55,070 nt of DNA, taken from Sulfurimonas sp. (GTDB lineage Bacteria; Campylobacterota; Campylobacteria; Campylobacterales; Sulfurimonadaceae). The stretch covers positions 1 to 55,070 of the forward strand of contig JAABQD010000016.1 of the NCBI GenBank assembly GCA_011391635.1. The letters are read 5' to 3'. Every line of letters begins with the position of its first letter. Within the stretch, counting starts at the first letter, position 1. A program made the position numbers and the translations under genes. The notes below the pieces were generated by a model. That model was not told where the DNA came from. It saw only the letters and a list, made by a program, of their open reading frames with translations, and made no database searches. Shown in pieces: positions 42,768-53,235 of this stretch.

Positions 42768-45559
42768 TTGGGTTCACTTTTAAAGTTAATTTTTTCTATT
42801 ATCTCTCTTAAAATTTCTAAAGCCTTCTCATATTCTAAATCATCCATAGCCTCTTTGAGATGCTGTATAGTTTTGGCATCAATATAATCACTTAAGTTTT
42901 CATACACTATCTTTTGTGTTTTGACATCAACAATTTTGTTCGCTACAAGTTTCATCTCTATATCAGCTACTCTTTCTTGAAGCTCCTCTTTAGAGCATTT
43001 TTCTTCGCTATTAACACTGTTTTTTGTTGCCAAATCCAATATTTTAAGCTCTGCCTTGAGCATCTCAATCGAACTCTCAAGAGCATTCAAAGAGCTTGGT
43101 GGGATCTCCTCTTTTGCTTTATATTTTGCATCAATGTTTGTACATGCCAAAGCCAAAGCTTTTGCACCTAAATTGCCACTGACACCTTTGAGGGTATGGA
43201 TTTTCATAGGAGCTTCACTACTTTTGGATTCCACCAACTCAAGTATATCACCAAAATCTCGACTGAGTTGTGTTTCTAATTTGAAGAGTAATTTATATAT
43301 CAACTCCTCAGAACTCAAATTTTTCTTTAAAAATTTAAAATCAAGAACTTCAGAAGTTTGCACACTCTCTCTTTTTTGAATAGCTTTGCCACCTTTGATA
43401 TTGCAACATTGAGCAATTTTTTCATAGAGTTCGTTTGTATCGATTGGTTTGCTTAGATGCTCATTCATCCCAGCTGCCATTGCTTTTTTTCTGTCTTCTA
43501 TCATCGCTGCAGCTGTAAGTGCAATGATTGGAACTTCTTTATTATGCTCTCTTATGATTTGTGTCGCTTCATATCCGCTCATTATTGGCATCTGCAAATC
43601 CATGAGTATCGCACAAAACTTTTCTGGATTTGACAAATAAATTTCTACACCCTCTTTGCCATTGTTGGCAACGCTCACTTCTATTCCTACTCTTTGAAGC
43701 ATCATAGAAGCTACTTCTTGATTTATCTCATTATCCTCGACCAACAGAATGTGGATACCTTTTAAATCTGGAAGTTCAAACACTTCAGGCTCTGCCATAA
43801 CTTCATTTGTATGATTTATTGGCTCCCATGACTCAACTTCAAACTCTAAATCAAAGCTAAAAGTTGTTCCCTCATTCTCTTTGCTGTGAACTTGAATTTT
43901 TCCTCCCATTGCCTCAACAATTTTTTCACAAATCATCAATCCCAAGCCAGTTCCACCAAATTTTCGTGTTGTGGAACTGTCTGCTTGAGAAAAGGCAAAA
44001 AAGATTTTAGATAGCTCTTCTTGGCTCATTCCGATACCTGTATCACTGACACTAAAACTCAAAATAGCTCTCTTGTCATCTATTTTCTTTTTTAGCTCAA
44101 TCGTAAGTATCACTTGCCCTTTTGAGGTAAACTTCAATGCATTACTTAAAAAGTTTGTCAGCACTTGCTCTATACGGAATACATCACTGACAACTACAGA
44201 GGGCAAATCACTCGCTCCAATACACTTGAGTAGCAATCCTTTATTGGCAAATTGCGTACTAAAAAGGGCTTTTAATTGTGCTACGACACTCTCAAGTTCA
44301 AAACTTCTATGTTCGAGTTCTAATTTCCCTGCATCGATTTTTGAAAAATCCAAAATATCATTGATAATACCTAAAAGCATTCTCGATGCACCATGAATTT
44401 TTGTCAAAAAATCTTTTTGCTTTGCATCCAGAGGTGTCTCTTGCATCAATTCACTCAAGCCTAATATCGCATTCATAGGTGTTCGTATCTCATGGCTCAT
44501 ATTTGCCAAAAATTGGCTTTTTGCTTTGTTGGCTACTTCTGCAGTTTTTTTAGCTTTGATTTGAACAGAGAGGCTTCTTTTTTTAATTTTAATTTCTCGC
44601 TTATGAAACTCTATCTCTTGCTCTTTCTCTTTTTTATATCTGTATATCAAAATGCCCACTAAAATAACAGATAAAGAGACTAAAAAAGTAATAATTAAAA
44701 AAATATTTCTTCTTTTATACTCCCAAGATGCAAGAGTTTGCTCATAATCTAATTGAACTGAAACATTGAGTGGAAAATTATCTGTGAGAATATATGCACT
44801 GAGATATTGTCTCTTTTTGATGCTCTCAATCCCTAGAGATTTCCCTTTGGAGAGAGACTCTTGTATCAAATTCGATGGCTCGACTTGTTGCCCGAGGAGA
44901 TTAAATTTATTTGATGAGAAAAGTAAAACTCCATCCGTTCGAATCACATCTAAATTTGCAAAATCATTTTGTAAATTTTTTGCGAACCTATTTATGAAAT
45001 AGTCACTGTTGATACTCATCTCGATATAATAATTTTCTCCATTGACTGGAATCATTTTCAAGATTGGCAAAAAATTTGAGTGACCATCCTCTTGCAAATT
45101 TGAAAAATCTTTTCCCTTTTTTGGCGATGAAAATCTCATTATAGTTTTATCAAACATTGGTTTTGGGTAAAAATCATCTCTTTTTAAATCTATTCCAATA
45201 TTTTTAGGATTAGAGCTATAGAGAATCACTTTTTGGGAGTTTAAAATACTTATAGAACGGATATAGGGACTATCAGACAAAATATTTTCTAAATCGTCGC
45301 CAAGAAGGAGTGGATCTTTTTTTGTTGCAAGAATGGAGCCAATTGTATCTATTGTAAAACTGATATTTTTAAATGTTTGAGTAATTTGGTCACTTAAAGT
45401 ATTGGCATGAAAATCCGCAATTTTGAGGTGTGTTTGAATAGATTCCTCTTTTAAAATAGACAAAGAAAACATCACCCCGCCAACAATAAATATAATAATA
45501 AATAGCATAAAAGCTATTACTTTATATATCCAGCGGGAATCCTGATGTAATTTATTCAA
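42764..45559 (-). CDS. Hybrid histidine kinase (Cache-HisKA-ATPase-REC-HPt)
   Basis: A 931-residue phosphorelay protein. TM1 (about 13-35) and TM2 (about 290-310) bracket a periplasmic double-Cache-like sensor. A coiled coil leads to HisKA with [14 protein letters not shown]. The ATPase has [20 protein letters not shown] and GGTGLGL. The receiver has the phospho-acceptor in LMDLQMP and K in HLSKPID. The C-terminal HPt is at [13 protein letters not shown]. The start is TTG with GAGAG upstream. The solute-binding protein gene ends 12 bp before it, so the two are probably co-transcribed and may form one ligand-sensing unit. No output regulator is adjacent other than the receiver-GGDEF protein two genes upstream. 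Confidence 0.92.
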   Translation of the reverse strand: MNKLHQDSRWIYKVIAFMLFIIIFIVGGVMFSLSILKEESIQTHLKIADFHANTLSDQITQTFKNISFTIDTIGSILATKKDPLLLGDDLENILSDSPYIRSISILNSQKVILYSSNPKNIGIDLKRDDFYPKPMFDKTIMRFSSPKKGKDFSNLQEDGHSNFLPILKMIPVNGENYYIEMSINSDYFINRFAKNLQNDFANLDVIRTDGVLLFSSNKFNLLGQQVEPSNLIQESLSKGKSLGIESIKKRQYLSAYILTDNFPLNVSVQLDYEQTLASWEYKRRNIFLIITFLVSLSVILVGILIYRYKKEKEQEIEFHKREIKIKKRSLSVQIKAKKTAEVANKAKSQFLANMSHEIRTPMNAILGLSELMQETPLDAKQKDFLTKIHGASRMLLGIINDILDFSKIDAGKLELEHRSFELESVVAQLKALFSTQFANKGLLLKCIGASDLPSVVVSDVFRIEQVLTNFLSNALKFTSKGQVILTIELKKKIDDKRAILSFSVSDTGIGMSQEELSKIFFAFSQADSSTTRKFGGTGLGLMICEKIVEAMGGKIQVHSKENEGTTFSFDLEFEVESWEPINHTNEVMAEPEVFELPDLKGIHILLVEDNEINQEVASMMLQRVGIEVSVANNGKEGVEIYLSNPEKFCAILMDLQMPIMSGYEATQIIREHNKEVPIIALTAAAMIEDRKKAMAAGMNEHLSKPIDTNELYEKIAQCCNIKGGKAIQKRESVQTSEVLDFKFLKKNLSSEELIYKLLFKLETQLSRDFGDILELVESKSSEAPMKIHTLKGVSGNLGAKALALACTNIDAKYKAKEEIPPSSLNALESSIEMLKAELKILDLATKNSVNSEEKCSKEELQERVADIEMKLVANKIVDVKTQKIVYENLSDYIDAKTIQHLKEAMDDLEYEKALEILREIIEKINFKSEPK

Positions 45560-45571
45560 AAAGTCTCTCTT

Positions 45572-46360
45572 TTAATCTAATTTGACTATTGGTTCAAGTG
45601 CATTTTTCTTTGCTAAATTGAGAAGTCGTCCATCTTTTTTAATATCTTTGATGAATTGCTCCACTCTCGCATGAAACTTATCATCTCCATACGCCATAGC
45701 CCATGCATACGATGTCATGTGATAGGTTGATTCTGGCATAATCAGTTTCGCCCAGTCCGTCGTTGCCAACATTCTTTTTCCAAATGGATAGTCGGTCATA
45801 AATACATCTGCACGACCAGCAATTACTTCTTGTTCTCTTGCATGCATATTTTCTACGACCAAAAGAGTTGCATTTTTGAGCTTCTCTTTCATAATCGGCT
45901 CATGGTACGTTCCCTTAGCAACGGCGACTACCACACCCGTTTTATCGATATCATCCCATTTTTGGATTTTCTTATTTGTTTTGGTTGCGACTGCATAGAT
46001 ATCACTTGCTAAATGGGGCGTTGTAAAGCGTACTTTTTCTCTTCTTTGAGGTGTGTTGCCTATGGCAAACATCGCTATATCACATTTGTCTTTTGTCACA
46101 TCCTCCAAAAGAGTTGCAAAGGAGCTTGGAACATATTCGAGTTCGGCATCCAAATCTTTTGCTAACTCCAATGCCAAATCACTATCAATTCCAATCAACT
46201 TTTGTGTTCTTGGATCTAAATAAGAGATGCCATAATATTCACTCCAGATACATACTTTGACTTTATTCTCTTGCTTGATTTTTTCTAATCTGTCACCTTC
46301 AGCAAACAGGAGCGTTTGAGCCAAAAAAGCCACTAAAGTTAGTTTTATCACTCTTTTCAT
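45572..46360 (-). CDS. Periplasmic amino-acid-type solute-binding protein
   Basis: A 262-residue family 3 solute-binding protein with a signal peptide (MKRVIKLTLVAFLAQTLLFA). The core shows KVCIWSEYYGISYLDPRTQKLIGIDSDLA split over lobe 1, RREKVRFTTPHLA, and a lobe 2 strand GRADVFMTDYP. No ABC permease or ATPase gene is nearby, so it may serve signalling, presenting a ligand to the adjacent hybrid kinase, rather than transport. The ATG at 46360 has AAAAGGTG upstream; the GTG at 46369 is too close to that site. The ligand cannot be named. Confidence 0.85.
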   Translation of the reverse strand: MKRVIKLTLVAFLAQTLLFAEGDRLEKIKQENKVKVCIWSEYYGISYLDPRTQKLIGIDSDLALELAKDLDAELEYVPSSFATLLEDVTKDKCDIAMFAIGNTPQRREKVRFTTPHLASDIYAVATKTNKKIQKWDDIDKTGVVVAVAKGTYHEPIMKEKLKNATLLVVENMHAREQEVIAGRADVFMTDYPFGKRMLATTDWAKLIMPESTYHMTSYAWAMAYGDDKFHARVEQFIKDIKKDGRLLNLAKKNALEPIVKLD

Positions 46361-46372
46361 CGTAAACACCTT

Positions 46373-47746
46373 TTAGAAATTATATTTTAGAATCAAATGG
46401 TACTCATCCCAACTTAAAGAACCACCATTTGCTGGAAATACGAGAAAATCATCTGAGTAATTAGCACGAGCACGCACCTCTAAATTTTTCACAGCTGCGG
46501 GAAGATAAGTGAGCATAAAATCATACTCACTTGCATCGCCCATAGTCCAGCCATTGTTTTGTCCCATATCAAACTTTGCGTAAGATGCAGATGTCTCTAC
46601 ATTTGCACCAAAATCTTTCCAATTATAGGCAACTTGAGCTTTTTCAGCTTTTGTGCCCGCCAAGCGTGTAAGCATCCCTTGGATAAAGGCTGGCATTCCT
46701 CCCCACATTGTCATAGTTGCATGGGCATACACTGGGTCTGTCATACTGTTTTCACTCACCTGAGAGTACGCAAGATACGAGCTAAAATTATCTATATTTG
46801 CTCCTAATTTCAACGCCAAATAATCAGATTCTAGTGAACCATCCCCACCCATATATTTTAAAAGTTTATCTCCTACATCATTCTCTTTGATGTATTGAAC
46901 AGCTACAAAAGGTTTTACTTTTTGGCTTAAGAAACAATCCCATTTGTAATCGCCCTGAAGATAAACAGAGTTCATAATATCATGTGCATAGTAATCCCAC
47001 ACTTGAAGTTTGAGGTTTTTAATTCCGCTATATGTAGCAGAAGCTATGGAAAGTCCATCTGTTTTTGTGCCAAGAGCATAAGTTCCGATGTTGACAAATT
47101 CACCCACTTGATTTCTATCATCTACCGCAGAGTACGCTGCTGTGGAAGCCAAAATTTTATCTCGAATAAGTCCTGATTCAGAGGAGTAGATACGACCAAA
47201 AGTACCTTGTGCAAAATCCGTGGCATGTGCAACAAAAACAGTCGTATCTTTGATATCTTTATTTGTGAGTGTATAGGCTTGAAAAAGGTTTGGAAGCATT
47301 CTTCCATCATCTGCTCCAGCAAGTGGAGTATTCAATTTTTGACGACCAGCAGTTACTACAGTGTTTTGTATTTTATACTGAAGATAAGCTTCACCTAAAA
47401 TCGAATAACTCCCATTATCCTTGCCCAACACTGTCGGGTCAACTTTTGTATTGTCGGTTTGTGGCGTTGCGAGGGCAAAACCATTGGTTGTATAAAAAGC
47501 AGTTCCTAGGCTCAAACCTTCCCAAGGAGCAGTTTCATACTTCAAAAAACCACCAACAGCATTGGATCTTCGTGTATAATCTGATTTGGTAGGACTTGAA
47601 AATCCCACACCTCTTGCGATGGAAAAACTTCTGATTTGACCACTTACATTGCCATCCATAAACATACTCTCTAAACTATCGGCAGCTTGGAGTGTCTCAC
47701 CCATTAAAACGGCAACACCTAGTGCTAATAAAACTTTTTTTTTCAT
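46373..47746 (-). CDS. OprD-family outer-membrane porin
   Basis: A 457-residue outer-membrane beta-barrel. It has a signal peptide (MKKKVLLALGVAVLMGETLQAA), alternating amphipathic strands throughout, and a C-terminal phenylalanine (YHLILKYNF), the barrel-assembly signal. The N-terminal part (GNVSGQIRSFSIARG; GGFLKYETAPWEGLSLGTAFYTT; AGRQKLNTPLAG) matches the OprD-like porins of Campylobacterota. The ATG at 47746 has AAGGAAGAG upstream; the frame continues to 47836 but would overlap the upstream gene. It lies just upstream of the solute-binding protein gene in the same direction. Confidence 0.85.
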   Translation of the reverse strand: MKKKVLLALGVAVLMGETLQAADSLESMFMDGNVSGQIRSFSIARGVGFSSPTKSDYTRRSNAVGGFLKYETAPWEGLSLGTAFYTTNGFALATPQTDNTKVDPTVLGKDNGSYSILGEAYLQYKIQNTVVTAGRQKLNTPLAGADDGRMLPNLFQAYTLTNKDIKDTTVFVAHATDFAQGTFGRIYSSESGLIRDKILASTAAYSAVDDRNQVGEFVNIGTYALGTKTDGLSIASATYSGIKNLKLQVWDYYAHDIMNSVYLQGDYKWDCFLSQKVKPFVAVQYIKENDVGDKLLKYMGGDGSLESDYLALKLGANIDNFSSYLAYSQVSENSMTDPVYAHATMTMWGGMPAFIQGMLTRLAGTKAEKAQVAYNWKDFGANVETSASYAKFDMGQNNGWTMGDASEYDFMLTYLPAAVKNLEVRARANYSDDFLVFPANGGSLSWDEYHLILKYNF

Positions 47747-47756
47747 ATTCTCTTCC

Positions 47757-48704
47757 TTAAATTTCATTTTTTTCTCTAACCGTGTGGAGAATATACCTGT
47801 TTTTGCCACGCTCTTTTGCTTCATATAAAGCATCATCTGCCATTTTTAATAAATCATCTTTGAGGACATCTTCGGTTTTATCTTTAAAAGCAACACCAAT
47901 ACTTAAGGTTATAATTTTTTCTACACTCGAATAATTATGTTCTACATGTAACCCTCGCACAGCTTCTATAATACTTTGTGCGACAAATTCTGTATCCTCT
48001 TTTGAAATATCTTTGAGCAACACTACAAACTCTTCTCCTCCATACCTTGCTACAAAATCTGTAGGGCGTCGTAAGGAACCAAAAAGGGCATTTGCAACTT
48101 TTTTCAAGGCATCATCGCCTTTTCCATGCCCATAATTATCGTTATAAGGCTTAAAAAAATCTATATCAAGCATCATCACACACAAAGAGATTGCATCTCT
48201 GGCACACTCTTTATAAAGTTGTCCAAATCTTTCATCAAAAAATCTTCTATTAGGTATATTCGTGAGTCCATCATACATTGACAACTCTTCTAACATATCG
48301 CTTTTGAGTTTTGCATCTATTTGATTTCTTACTCTTAGCTTGATAATTGTCTGATTGTAAGGCTTTGTAATATAATCAATTGCCCCAATATTGAGTCCAA
48401 ACTCTTCATCTTCTTGATTCACTTTCGCTGTTACAAAAATAATGGGGATATTGTTTGTATTTGAATCATTTTTGAGTATTTTGCACATCTCATACCCATC
48501 CATTTCAGGCATCAGAACATCTAACAAAATCAAATCCATATTATAATTTTGATATTTCAATATTTCAAAAGCTTTCTTTGCAGATTTTGCCACTTTTAAA
48601 TCATAATCTGCTTGAAGTAAATCAGACAAAATCATCAAATTTGAAGCTTCATCATCTACTATTAAAATTGTTGGTTTTGTTTTTTTAAAAAATATACTAT
48701 TCAT
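47757..48704 (-). CDS. Response regulator diguanylate cyclase (REC-GGDEF)
   Basis: A protein of about 315 residues. The receiver (about 10-125) has the phospho-acceptor in LILLDVLMPEMDGYE and K in YITKPYN. The GGDEF domain (about 145-310) has the intact active loop GGEEF and an inhibitory-site RPTD five residues before it, so it should make cyclic-di-GMP under product feedback. The ATG at 48704 is best placed behind AAAGGTG; 48707 is also possible. It is 10 bp upstream of the porin gene. It is the natural counterpart to the HD-GYP phosphodiesterase at 23686. Confidence 0.9.
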   Translation of the reverse strand: MNSIFFKKTKPTILIVDDEASNLMILSDLLQADYDLKVAKSAKKAFEILKYQNYNMDLILLDVLMPEMDGYEMCKILKNDSNTNNIPIIFVTAKVNQEDEEFGLNIGAIDYITKPYNQTIIKLRVRNQIDAKLKSDMLEELSMYDGLTNIPNRRFFDERFGQLYKECARDAISLCVMMLDIDFFKPYNDNYGHGKGDDALKKVANALFGSLRRPTDFVARYGGEEFVVLLKDISKEDTEFVAQSIIEAVRGLHVEHNYSSVEKIITLSIGVAFKDKTEDVLKDDLLKMADDALYEAKERGKNRYILHTVREKNEI

Positions 48705-48810
48705 CATTTTCACCTTTATTGTCACTCAGTGTCCATTCTAGTCTAATAAATCTTACATATTTATAAAAACTCTCATTCCCTGCCTATCTCTTTTATAAGC
48801 GTTCATTCAA

Positions 48811-48816
48811 TATAAT
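48811..48816 (+). promoter_or_regulatory. -10 box for the 48857 operon
   Basis: TATAAT on the plus strand followed by TGCG, 41 bases before the start codon. It diverges from the REC-GGDEF gene. Confidence 0.55.
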
Positions 48817-48856
48817 TGCGACTATTTTTTTTTATTATATATACGAAAGTGAGTCC

Positions 48857-50170
48857 ATGAGCTGGTTTAATTTTTTTCAAACAAAAACAGAGATAAAACA
48901 TCAATTTGGAAGAGGTATCAATGCGAATCTCTCACCAGATGAAGAAGAGCTTTTTAACAAATCCTATGAGGCCTTTGAAAAAAAAGAGATTTTAGATGCG
49001 TATGAATACTTTTTTCAATCTCTTGAAAACTTTACCAATGGTATCTCTAATCAAAACATCACAACCTCAAGAGAGGAAGAAAAACTCCATTTTGAAATTT
49101 TGCAAGGGTGTGCAAAAATCAGAGGTACCATTACCAAAGAACATCTCTATGCAGAGTCCATTCTCACAAAAAAAGAGAGTGCGAGTGTCGCCCTCAAACG
49201 CTATATTTTAGAGCGAAACTACCAGCTCACTTATGCGAACTATTTTAGTGACAGTGAGTTTCTCAAGCTCAAACTCTACCATGACAATATCACTATGAGT
49301 TCTCAAAAAGTTTTTTTTCCCCTTCGAGAACTCGCACTCAATGCTGATTTTGACAAAGAACATGCCAAATGTGAGTTTACCGGCACTCAAATCGAAGATA
49401 TACAACACCTCAAACCCTTAGATGAAAAAGAGTTACAAATCAAATATGATTTTTTACATACATGGATAGAAGAACTTATAGCTAAAATCGCTACATTTCC
49501 GCCTAATGACAATGCTGGAATGCAATCTTTTTCACTTTTGTATTTTTACTTCAAAGTTGATTATCTTCTCACTCCAAAATATGAGATTTACCACAAAATG
49601 AGCAAAAAAATTCAAGAGTATTTTAGTGATGAAAACGCAACGCTTGAAGCAAAAAATGAGGAACTCAAAGAGTATATCGAACTCCTCAAAGATATCCCAT
49701 TTGAGGAGTTTAGTAAAAACTTTTATGATGCGAAATATACATTTAACCCAAGCGACAGAACTTCCAATGAAGAGATCAGTGCATTTATAAGTGATTCTCT
49801 CTCCAAGATTCGATGGTACAAAAACAATCGCTACCACCAAATCATTCCTATACTTTACAGCTATATCGCTTTTCATATTTTGTATAACTATGGACTACAT
49901 CCTCTCACAAAGGCTCTCATTCACACCCTTGTCGAGATTCAAAACCAGAGTTTTTTCAATGCACTTGAGTATCCAGCTCTTTACAATGAAAAGACAAACA
50001 GCTTTGCCAAAAAAACAATCATCTCTAAAATCGAAGAGATTATCGAGCCTTTTCAAGAGCGATTTAAACTCCTCGAGCCTTTTGGCAATAAGCTCAATTA
50101 TACAACCCTCAACGAGTTTAGCAACAGCTTCTACCTCCAACTCCAAGAACTCAATTTTGAAGAGATATAG
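48857..50170 (+). CDS. Unknown 437-residue helical protein, partner of the protease gene
   Basis: I do not recognise a family. The protein has no signal peptide or membrane span. It is mostly alpha-helical and acidic, with a middle part (about 150-190) that is more hydrophobic and contains a single CEFTG segment, and a C-terminal helix pair around IRWYKNNRYHQIIPILYSY. The next gene, a trypsin-like protease, begins at the base after its stop codon. The two are thus tightly coupled, and this protein may be substrate, regulator or adaptor of the protease. It is driven by the promoter at 48811. Confidence 0.65.
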   Translation: MSWFNFFQTKTEIKHQFGRGINANLSPDEEELFNKSYEAFEKKEILDAYEYFFQSLENFTNGISNQNITTSREEEKLHFEILQGCAKIRGTITKEHLYAESILTKKESASVALKRYILERNYQLTYANYFSDSEFLKLKLYHDNITMSSQKVFFPLRELALNADFDKEHAKCEFTGTQIEDIQHLKPLDEKELQIKYDFLHTWIEELIAKIATFPPNDNAGMQSFSLLYFYFKVDYLLTPKYEIYHKMSKKIQEYFSDENATLEAKNEELKEYIELLKDIPFEEFSKNFYDAKYTFNPSDRTSNEEISAFISDSLSKIRWYKNNRYHQIIPILYSYIAFHILYNYGLHPLTKALIHTLVEIQNQSFFNALEYPALYNEKTNSFAKKTIISKIEEIIEPFQERFKLLEPFGNKLNYTTLNEFSNSFYLQLQELNFEEI

Positions 50171-51259
50171 ATGAATACACAACTAATTTTAGAAACTTAT
50201 ATAGAGAACATCATACAAATTATGACACCCTATGGAACTGGTTCTGGATTTATTATAGACGATTTAATTATTACAAATTCGCATGTTGTAGGCGGACTCA
50301 AAGAGGTAGTAATTTCGGCAAAAAAAATCAAAAGAACGATTGCAAAAGTAGTTTATGATGATGCGTATTATGATTTAGCCTTTATCAAAATCGATTTGCA
50401 TACTCCAAAAAACAGTCTCACTCTTGCAACCAAGCCCGTAGAAGATGGCGATGTTGCCATTGCTATCGGTCATCCTTATGGTTTGAACTACACAGCGACT
50501 GAGGGAATCATCTCAAAAGCTTCACGCCTTCAAGGAGATTTGGAATACATCCAGCTTGATGCCGCTATCAACCCTGGAAACAGTGGAGGACCGCTTCTAA
50601 ACGCCGATGGAAATGTTGTAGGTGTCAACACTTTTATCATACAAAATGCAAACAATTTAGGTTTTGCTGTGCCTTATTTTTATATTCAAGAAGCCTTGGA
50701 GAGCTTCAAAAAACTCCAAAGAGAGAACATCATCAAATGTACTTCTTGCAAAAATCTCATCCATGAAGAGGATATCACAAATGACTACTGTCCGGCATGT
50801 GGAATCAAACTCGAAGTAGCAAAACTCAGACGCAAAGGGTACAAACCAAGCGGTGCAACTAGGCTCATAGAGGATATTTTAGAAGAGATAAAAATCAATG
50901 TCACACTCGCACGACGAAGCCAATCCTCATGGAGAGTGGAGCATGGAACGGCAAGAATTGAGATAAACTACTACGAAAATGGTGTTATCATCGGTGACTC
51001 AAAACTGTGTGGCATTCCAACCCAAAATATAGATAAACTCTATGATTATTTACTCGATGAAAATAACTCCCTCTCTTACTGGCAATTTTCAATTAATGAA
51101 AATGCTATCTACCTCTCCTATCTTGTAGTGGACTCTTCGCTTACACAAAAAGAGGGTAAAATTGCATTCGAGAGACTTTTTGAATATGCCGATAAATACG
51201 ATGATATTTTGATAGAAAAGTTTGGAGCAATCAGGCTCAAACGCGACGAAGAAGATTAA
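50171..51259 (+). CDS. Cytosolic trypsin-like protease with zinc ribbon and YbjN-like domain
   Basis: A 362-residue protein with three parts and no export signal. Residues 1-180 are a trypsin/HtrA-type protease with catalytic His in NSHVVGG, Asp in YYDLAFIKI and Ser in NPGNSGGPLL. There is no PDZ domain. Residues 193-220 form a four-cysteine ribbon (CTSC and CPAC). The last 140 residues resemble YbjN/type III chaperone-like folds (GIPTQNIDKLYDYLL; DKYDDILIEKFGAI). A cytosolic trypsin-like enzyme is unusual. The CPACG part is encoded by an exact copy of the dispersed word (50794-50804). It is likely translated together with the unknown protein before it. Confidence 0.75.
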   Translation: MNTQLILETYIENIIQIMTPYGTGSGFIIDDLIITNSHVVGGLKEVVISAKKIKRTIAKVVYDDAYYDLAFIKIDLHTPKNSLTLATKPVEDGDVAIAIGHPYGLNYTATEGIISKASRLQGDLEYIQLDAAINPGNSGGPLLNADGNVVGVNTFIIQNANNLGFAVPYFYIQEALESFKKLQRENIIKCTSCKNLIHEEDITNDYCPACGIKLEVAKLRRKGYKPSGATRLIEDILEEIKINVTLARRSQSSWRVEHGTARIEINYYENGVIIGDSKLCGIPTQNIDKLYDYLLDENNSLSYWQFSINENAIYLSYLVVDSSLTQKEGKIAFERLFEYADKYDDILIEKFGAIRLKRDEED

Positions 51260-51276
51260 AAACCACCAAAGGAAAT

Positions 51277-51287
51277 TTCCACATGCC
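51277..51287 (+). repeat. Dispersed word over the peptidase start codon
   Basis: TTCCACATGCC includes the ATG at 51283. AAAGGA lies ten bases upstream; the sequence GGAAATTTCC just before is itself a palindrome. It has the same arrangement as at 35459-35469. Confidence 0.9.
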
Positions 51288-53235
51288 AAGATTTTTAGAA
51301 TTTAAAATAGATTTAGCGAGTTTTATAGAAGAACTGAACCAAAGATTAGAAATCAATACAAAAAAAACAGAGGAACTTTTAGAGATAAAAGAAAAAACTT
51401 ATGCAAACTTTGTAAAACCTCTTGAGATGATGGATGAGTATCTCAATCAGTTTTTCACACCACTCACACACATCAATTCTGTCAAAAACTCCGATGAGAC
51501 ACAAAAAGTTTATACAGAATCTTTACCAATCATTACAGAGTATTCCACAAAACTCTCTCAAAACTTAAAGATTTACCAAGCATATAAAGAGATACAAGAG
51601 AGAGAAAAAAGTAGCCTCAATGAGGAACAAAAGAGAGTTTTAGAGCTAAATATTCTCAACTTTGAACTCAGTGGAGCACATTTGGATGAGACCACAAAAG
51701 AGCGACTCCAAGAGATTCAAATCAAAAAAAGTGAACTCTCAAACAACTTCTCGCAAAATCTACTCGATGCAACCAATGCGTATGAATATATTATAGAGGA
51801 TGCGAAAGATGTCGAAGGATTGCCACAAAGTGAGATTGAGAGTGCGAAGTACGAAGAAGATGGCGTTACAAAATATAGATTTACACTCCAAATGCCCTCG
51901 TACCTCGCCTATATGACCTATGGAACAAATAGAGAAATACGAGAAGAACTCTACAAAGCTTATGTCACACGAGCACCACAAAATGCAAAAATAATCGATG
52001 AACTTTTGGCACTCAAACATGAGATGAGCCAACTCCTAGGCTTTGCAAATTACTCCGCTTATTCACTTGCAAGTAAAATGGCAAAAGATGAAGCATCTGT
52101 TTTGAGTTTTTTAAAAACACTCATAACCAAAGCCAAAGACCAAGCAAAAGAGGAGCTAAAAACACTCCAAAAGATGTTCCACATGCCACTTCAAAGTTTT
52201 GATGTTGCCTACTACAGCGAATTGCTAAAAAAAGAGCAGTATGATTTGGATGAGGAGCTTTATCGCCCCTACTTTGAGCAAAAGAGTGTGGTAAATGGCA
52301 TGTTTGAGTTTTTAAACAAACTCTTTAGCATCAGTTTTGTAAAAGTACAAGAGTCACTTTGGGATGAAAAAGCGAGTAGCTATGATGTTTATCACAACAA
52401 CGAAGTAAGAGCAAGACTCTATCTCGACCTAGAGGCTCGAAAGAACAAGCAAGGTGGAGCTTGGATGCATAACTTTCAAGCACACTGTATCGATGAAAAA
52501 CAAAAGGAGCAATTGGCATCAGCTTTTATAGTTTGTAATTTTCCTCCAAGCAGTGAGAGTGCACCATCTCTTTTAAGACACGACGATGTTGTGACACTTT
52601 TTCATGAAATGGGACACACCATCCACCATCTTCTCAGCCAAGTAAATGAGAGCGGAGTGAGTGGTGTGCATGGTGTGGAGTGGGATGCGGTGGAGTTTCC
52701 ATCTCAACTTTTGGAAAATTTTGCGTATGAACCCGCAGTTCTCCGACTCTTTGCAAAACACTATCAAACACAAGAGATACTTCCTGATGCAATGATTCAT
52801 AAGCTCGTACGAAGCAAAAACTTTCTCTCCGCTATGGGGATGCTACGACAGTTGGAGTTTTCACTTTTTGATTTTGTACTTCATACACGCGTTCATAACG
52901 AAGAGGAGATTCAAACACTCCTCGATGGCATTCGAGCTGAAACTTCACTCATCACACCACCAGCATATAACAAATTTCAAAATGGCTTTTCACACATTTT
53001 TGCTGGAGGCTACGCTGCTGGATACTATAGCTACAAATGGGCGGAAGTATTAAGTGCAGATGCTTTTTTTAGTATCGTCGATGAAGGAATATTTAACTCA
53101 CAAACTGCCAAAAAATATCTTGATATCGTACTCAGTGGTGGCGGTTCAAAAAGTATGGAACTCCTCTTTAAAGAGCTTTTAGGAAGAGAGCCAAACCCAG
53201 AGAATCTTCTCAGACTCAATGGAATCAATGTATGA
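51283..53235 (+). CDS. M3-family oligopeptidase (PrlC/OpdA-like)
   Basis: A 650-residue cytosolic zinc metallopeptidase that degrades short peptides, including cleaved signal peptides. The zinc site HEMGHTIHH is near residue 447, with the third ligand Glu in the following helix (GVEWDAVEFPSQ). The C-terminal GYAAGYYSYKWAEVLSADAF is a family hallmark. No signal peptide is present. Its start codon lies in a dispersed word, and a second copy is at 52177-52187. It overlaps the following gene by 4 bp (ATGA). Confidence 0.93.
   Translation: MPRFLEFKIDLASFIEELNQRLEINTKKTEELLEIKEKTYANFVKPLEMMDEYLNQFFTPLTHINSVKNSDETQKVYTESLPIITEYSTKLSQNLKIYQAYKEIQEREKSSLNEEQKRVLELNILNFELSGAHLDETTKERLQEIQIKKSELSNNFSQNLLDATNAYEYIIEDAKDVEGLPQSEIESAKYEEDGVTKYRFTLQMPSYLAYMTYGTNREIREELYKAYVTRAPQNAKIIDELLALKHEMSQLLGFANYSAYSLASKMAKDEASVLSFLKTLITKAKDQAKEELKTLQKMFHMPLQSFDVAYYSELLKKEQYDLDEELYRPYFEQKSVVNGMFEFLNKLFSISFVKVQESLWDEKASSYDVYHNNEVRARLYLDLEARKNKQGGAWMHNFQAHCIDEKQKEQLASAFIVCNFPPSSESAPSLLRHDDVVTLFHEMGHTIHHLLSQVNESGVSGVHGVEWDAVEFPSQLLENFAYEPAVLRLFAKHYQTQEILPDAMIHKLVRSKNFLSAMGMLRQLEFSLFDFVLHTRVHNEEEIQTLLDGIRAETSLITPPAYNKFQNGFSHIFAGGYAAGYYSYKWAEVLSADAFFSIVDEGIFNSQTAKKYLDIVLSGGGSKSMELLFKELLGREPNPENLLRLNGINV

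Noticed and set aside
47122..47592. ORFs on both strands within the porin gene
   Set aside because: They run inside the continuous OprD-like barrel frame and show no domain or ribosome site.
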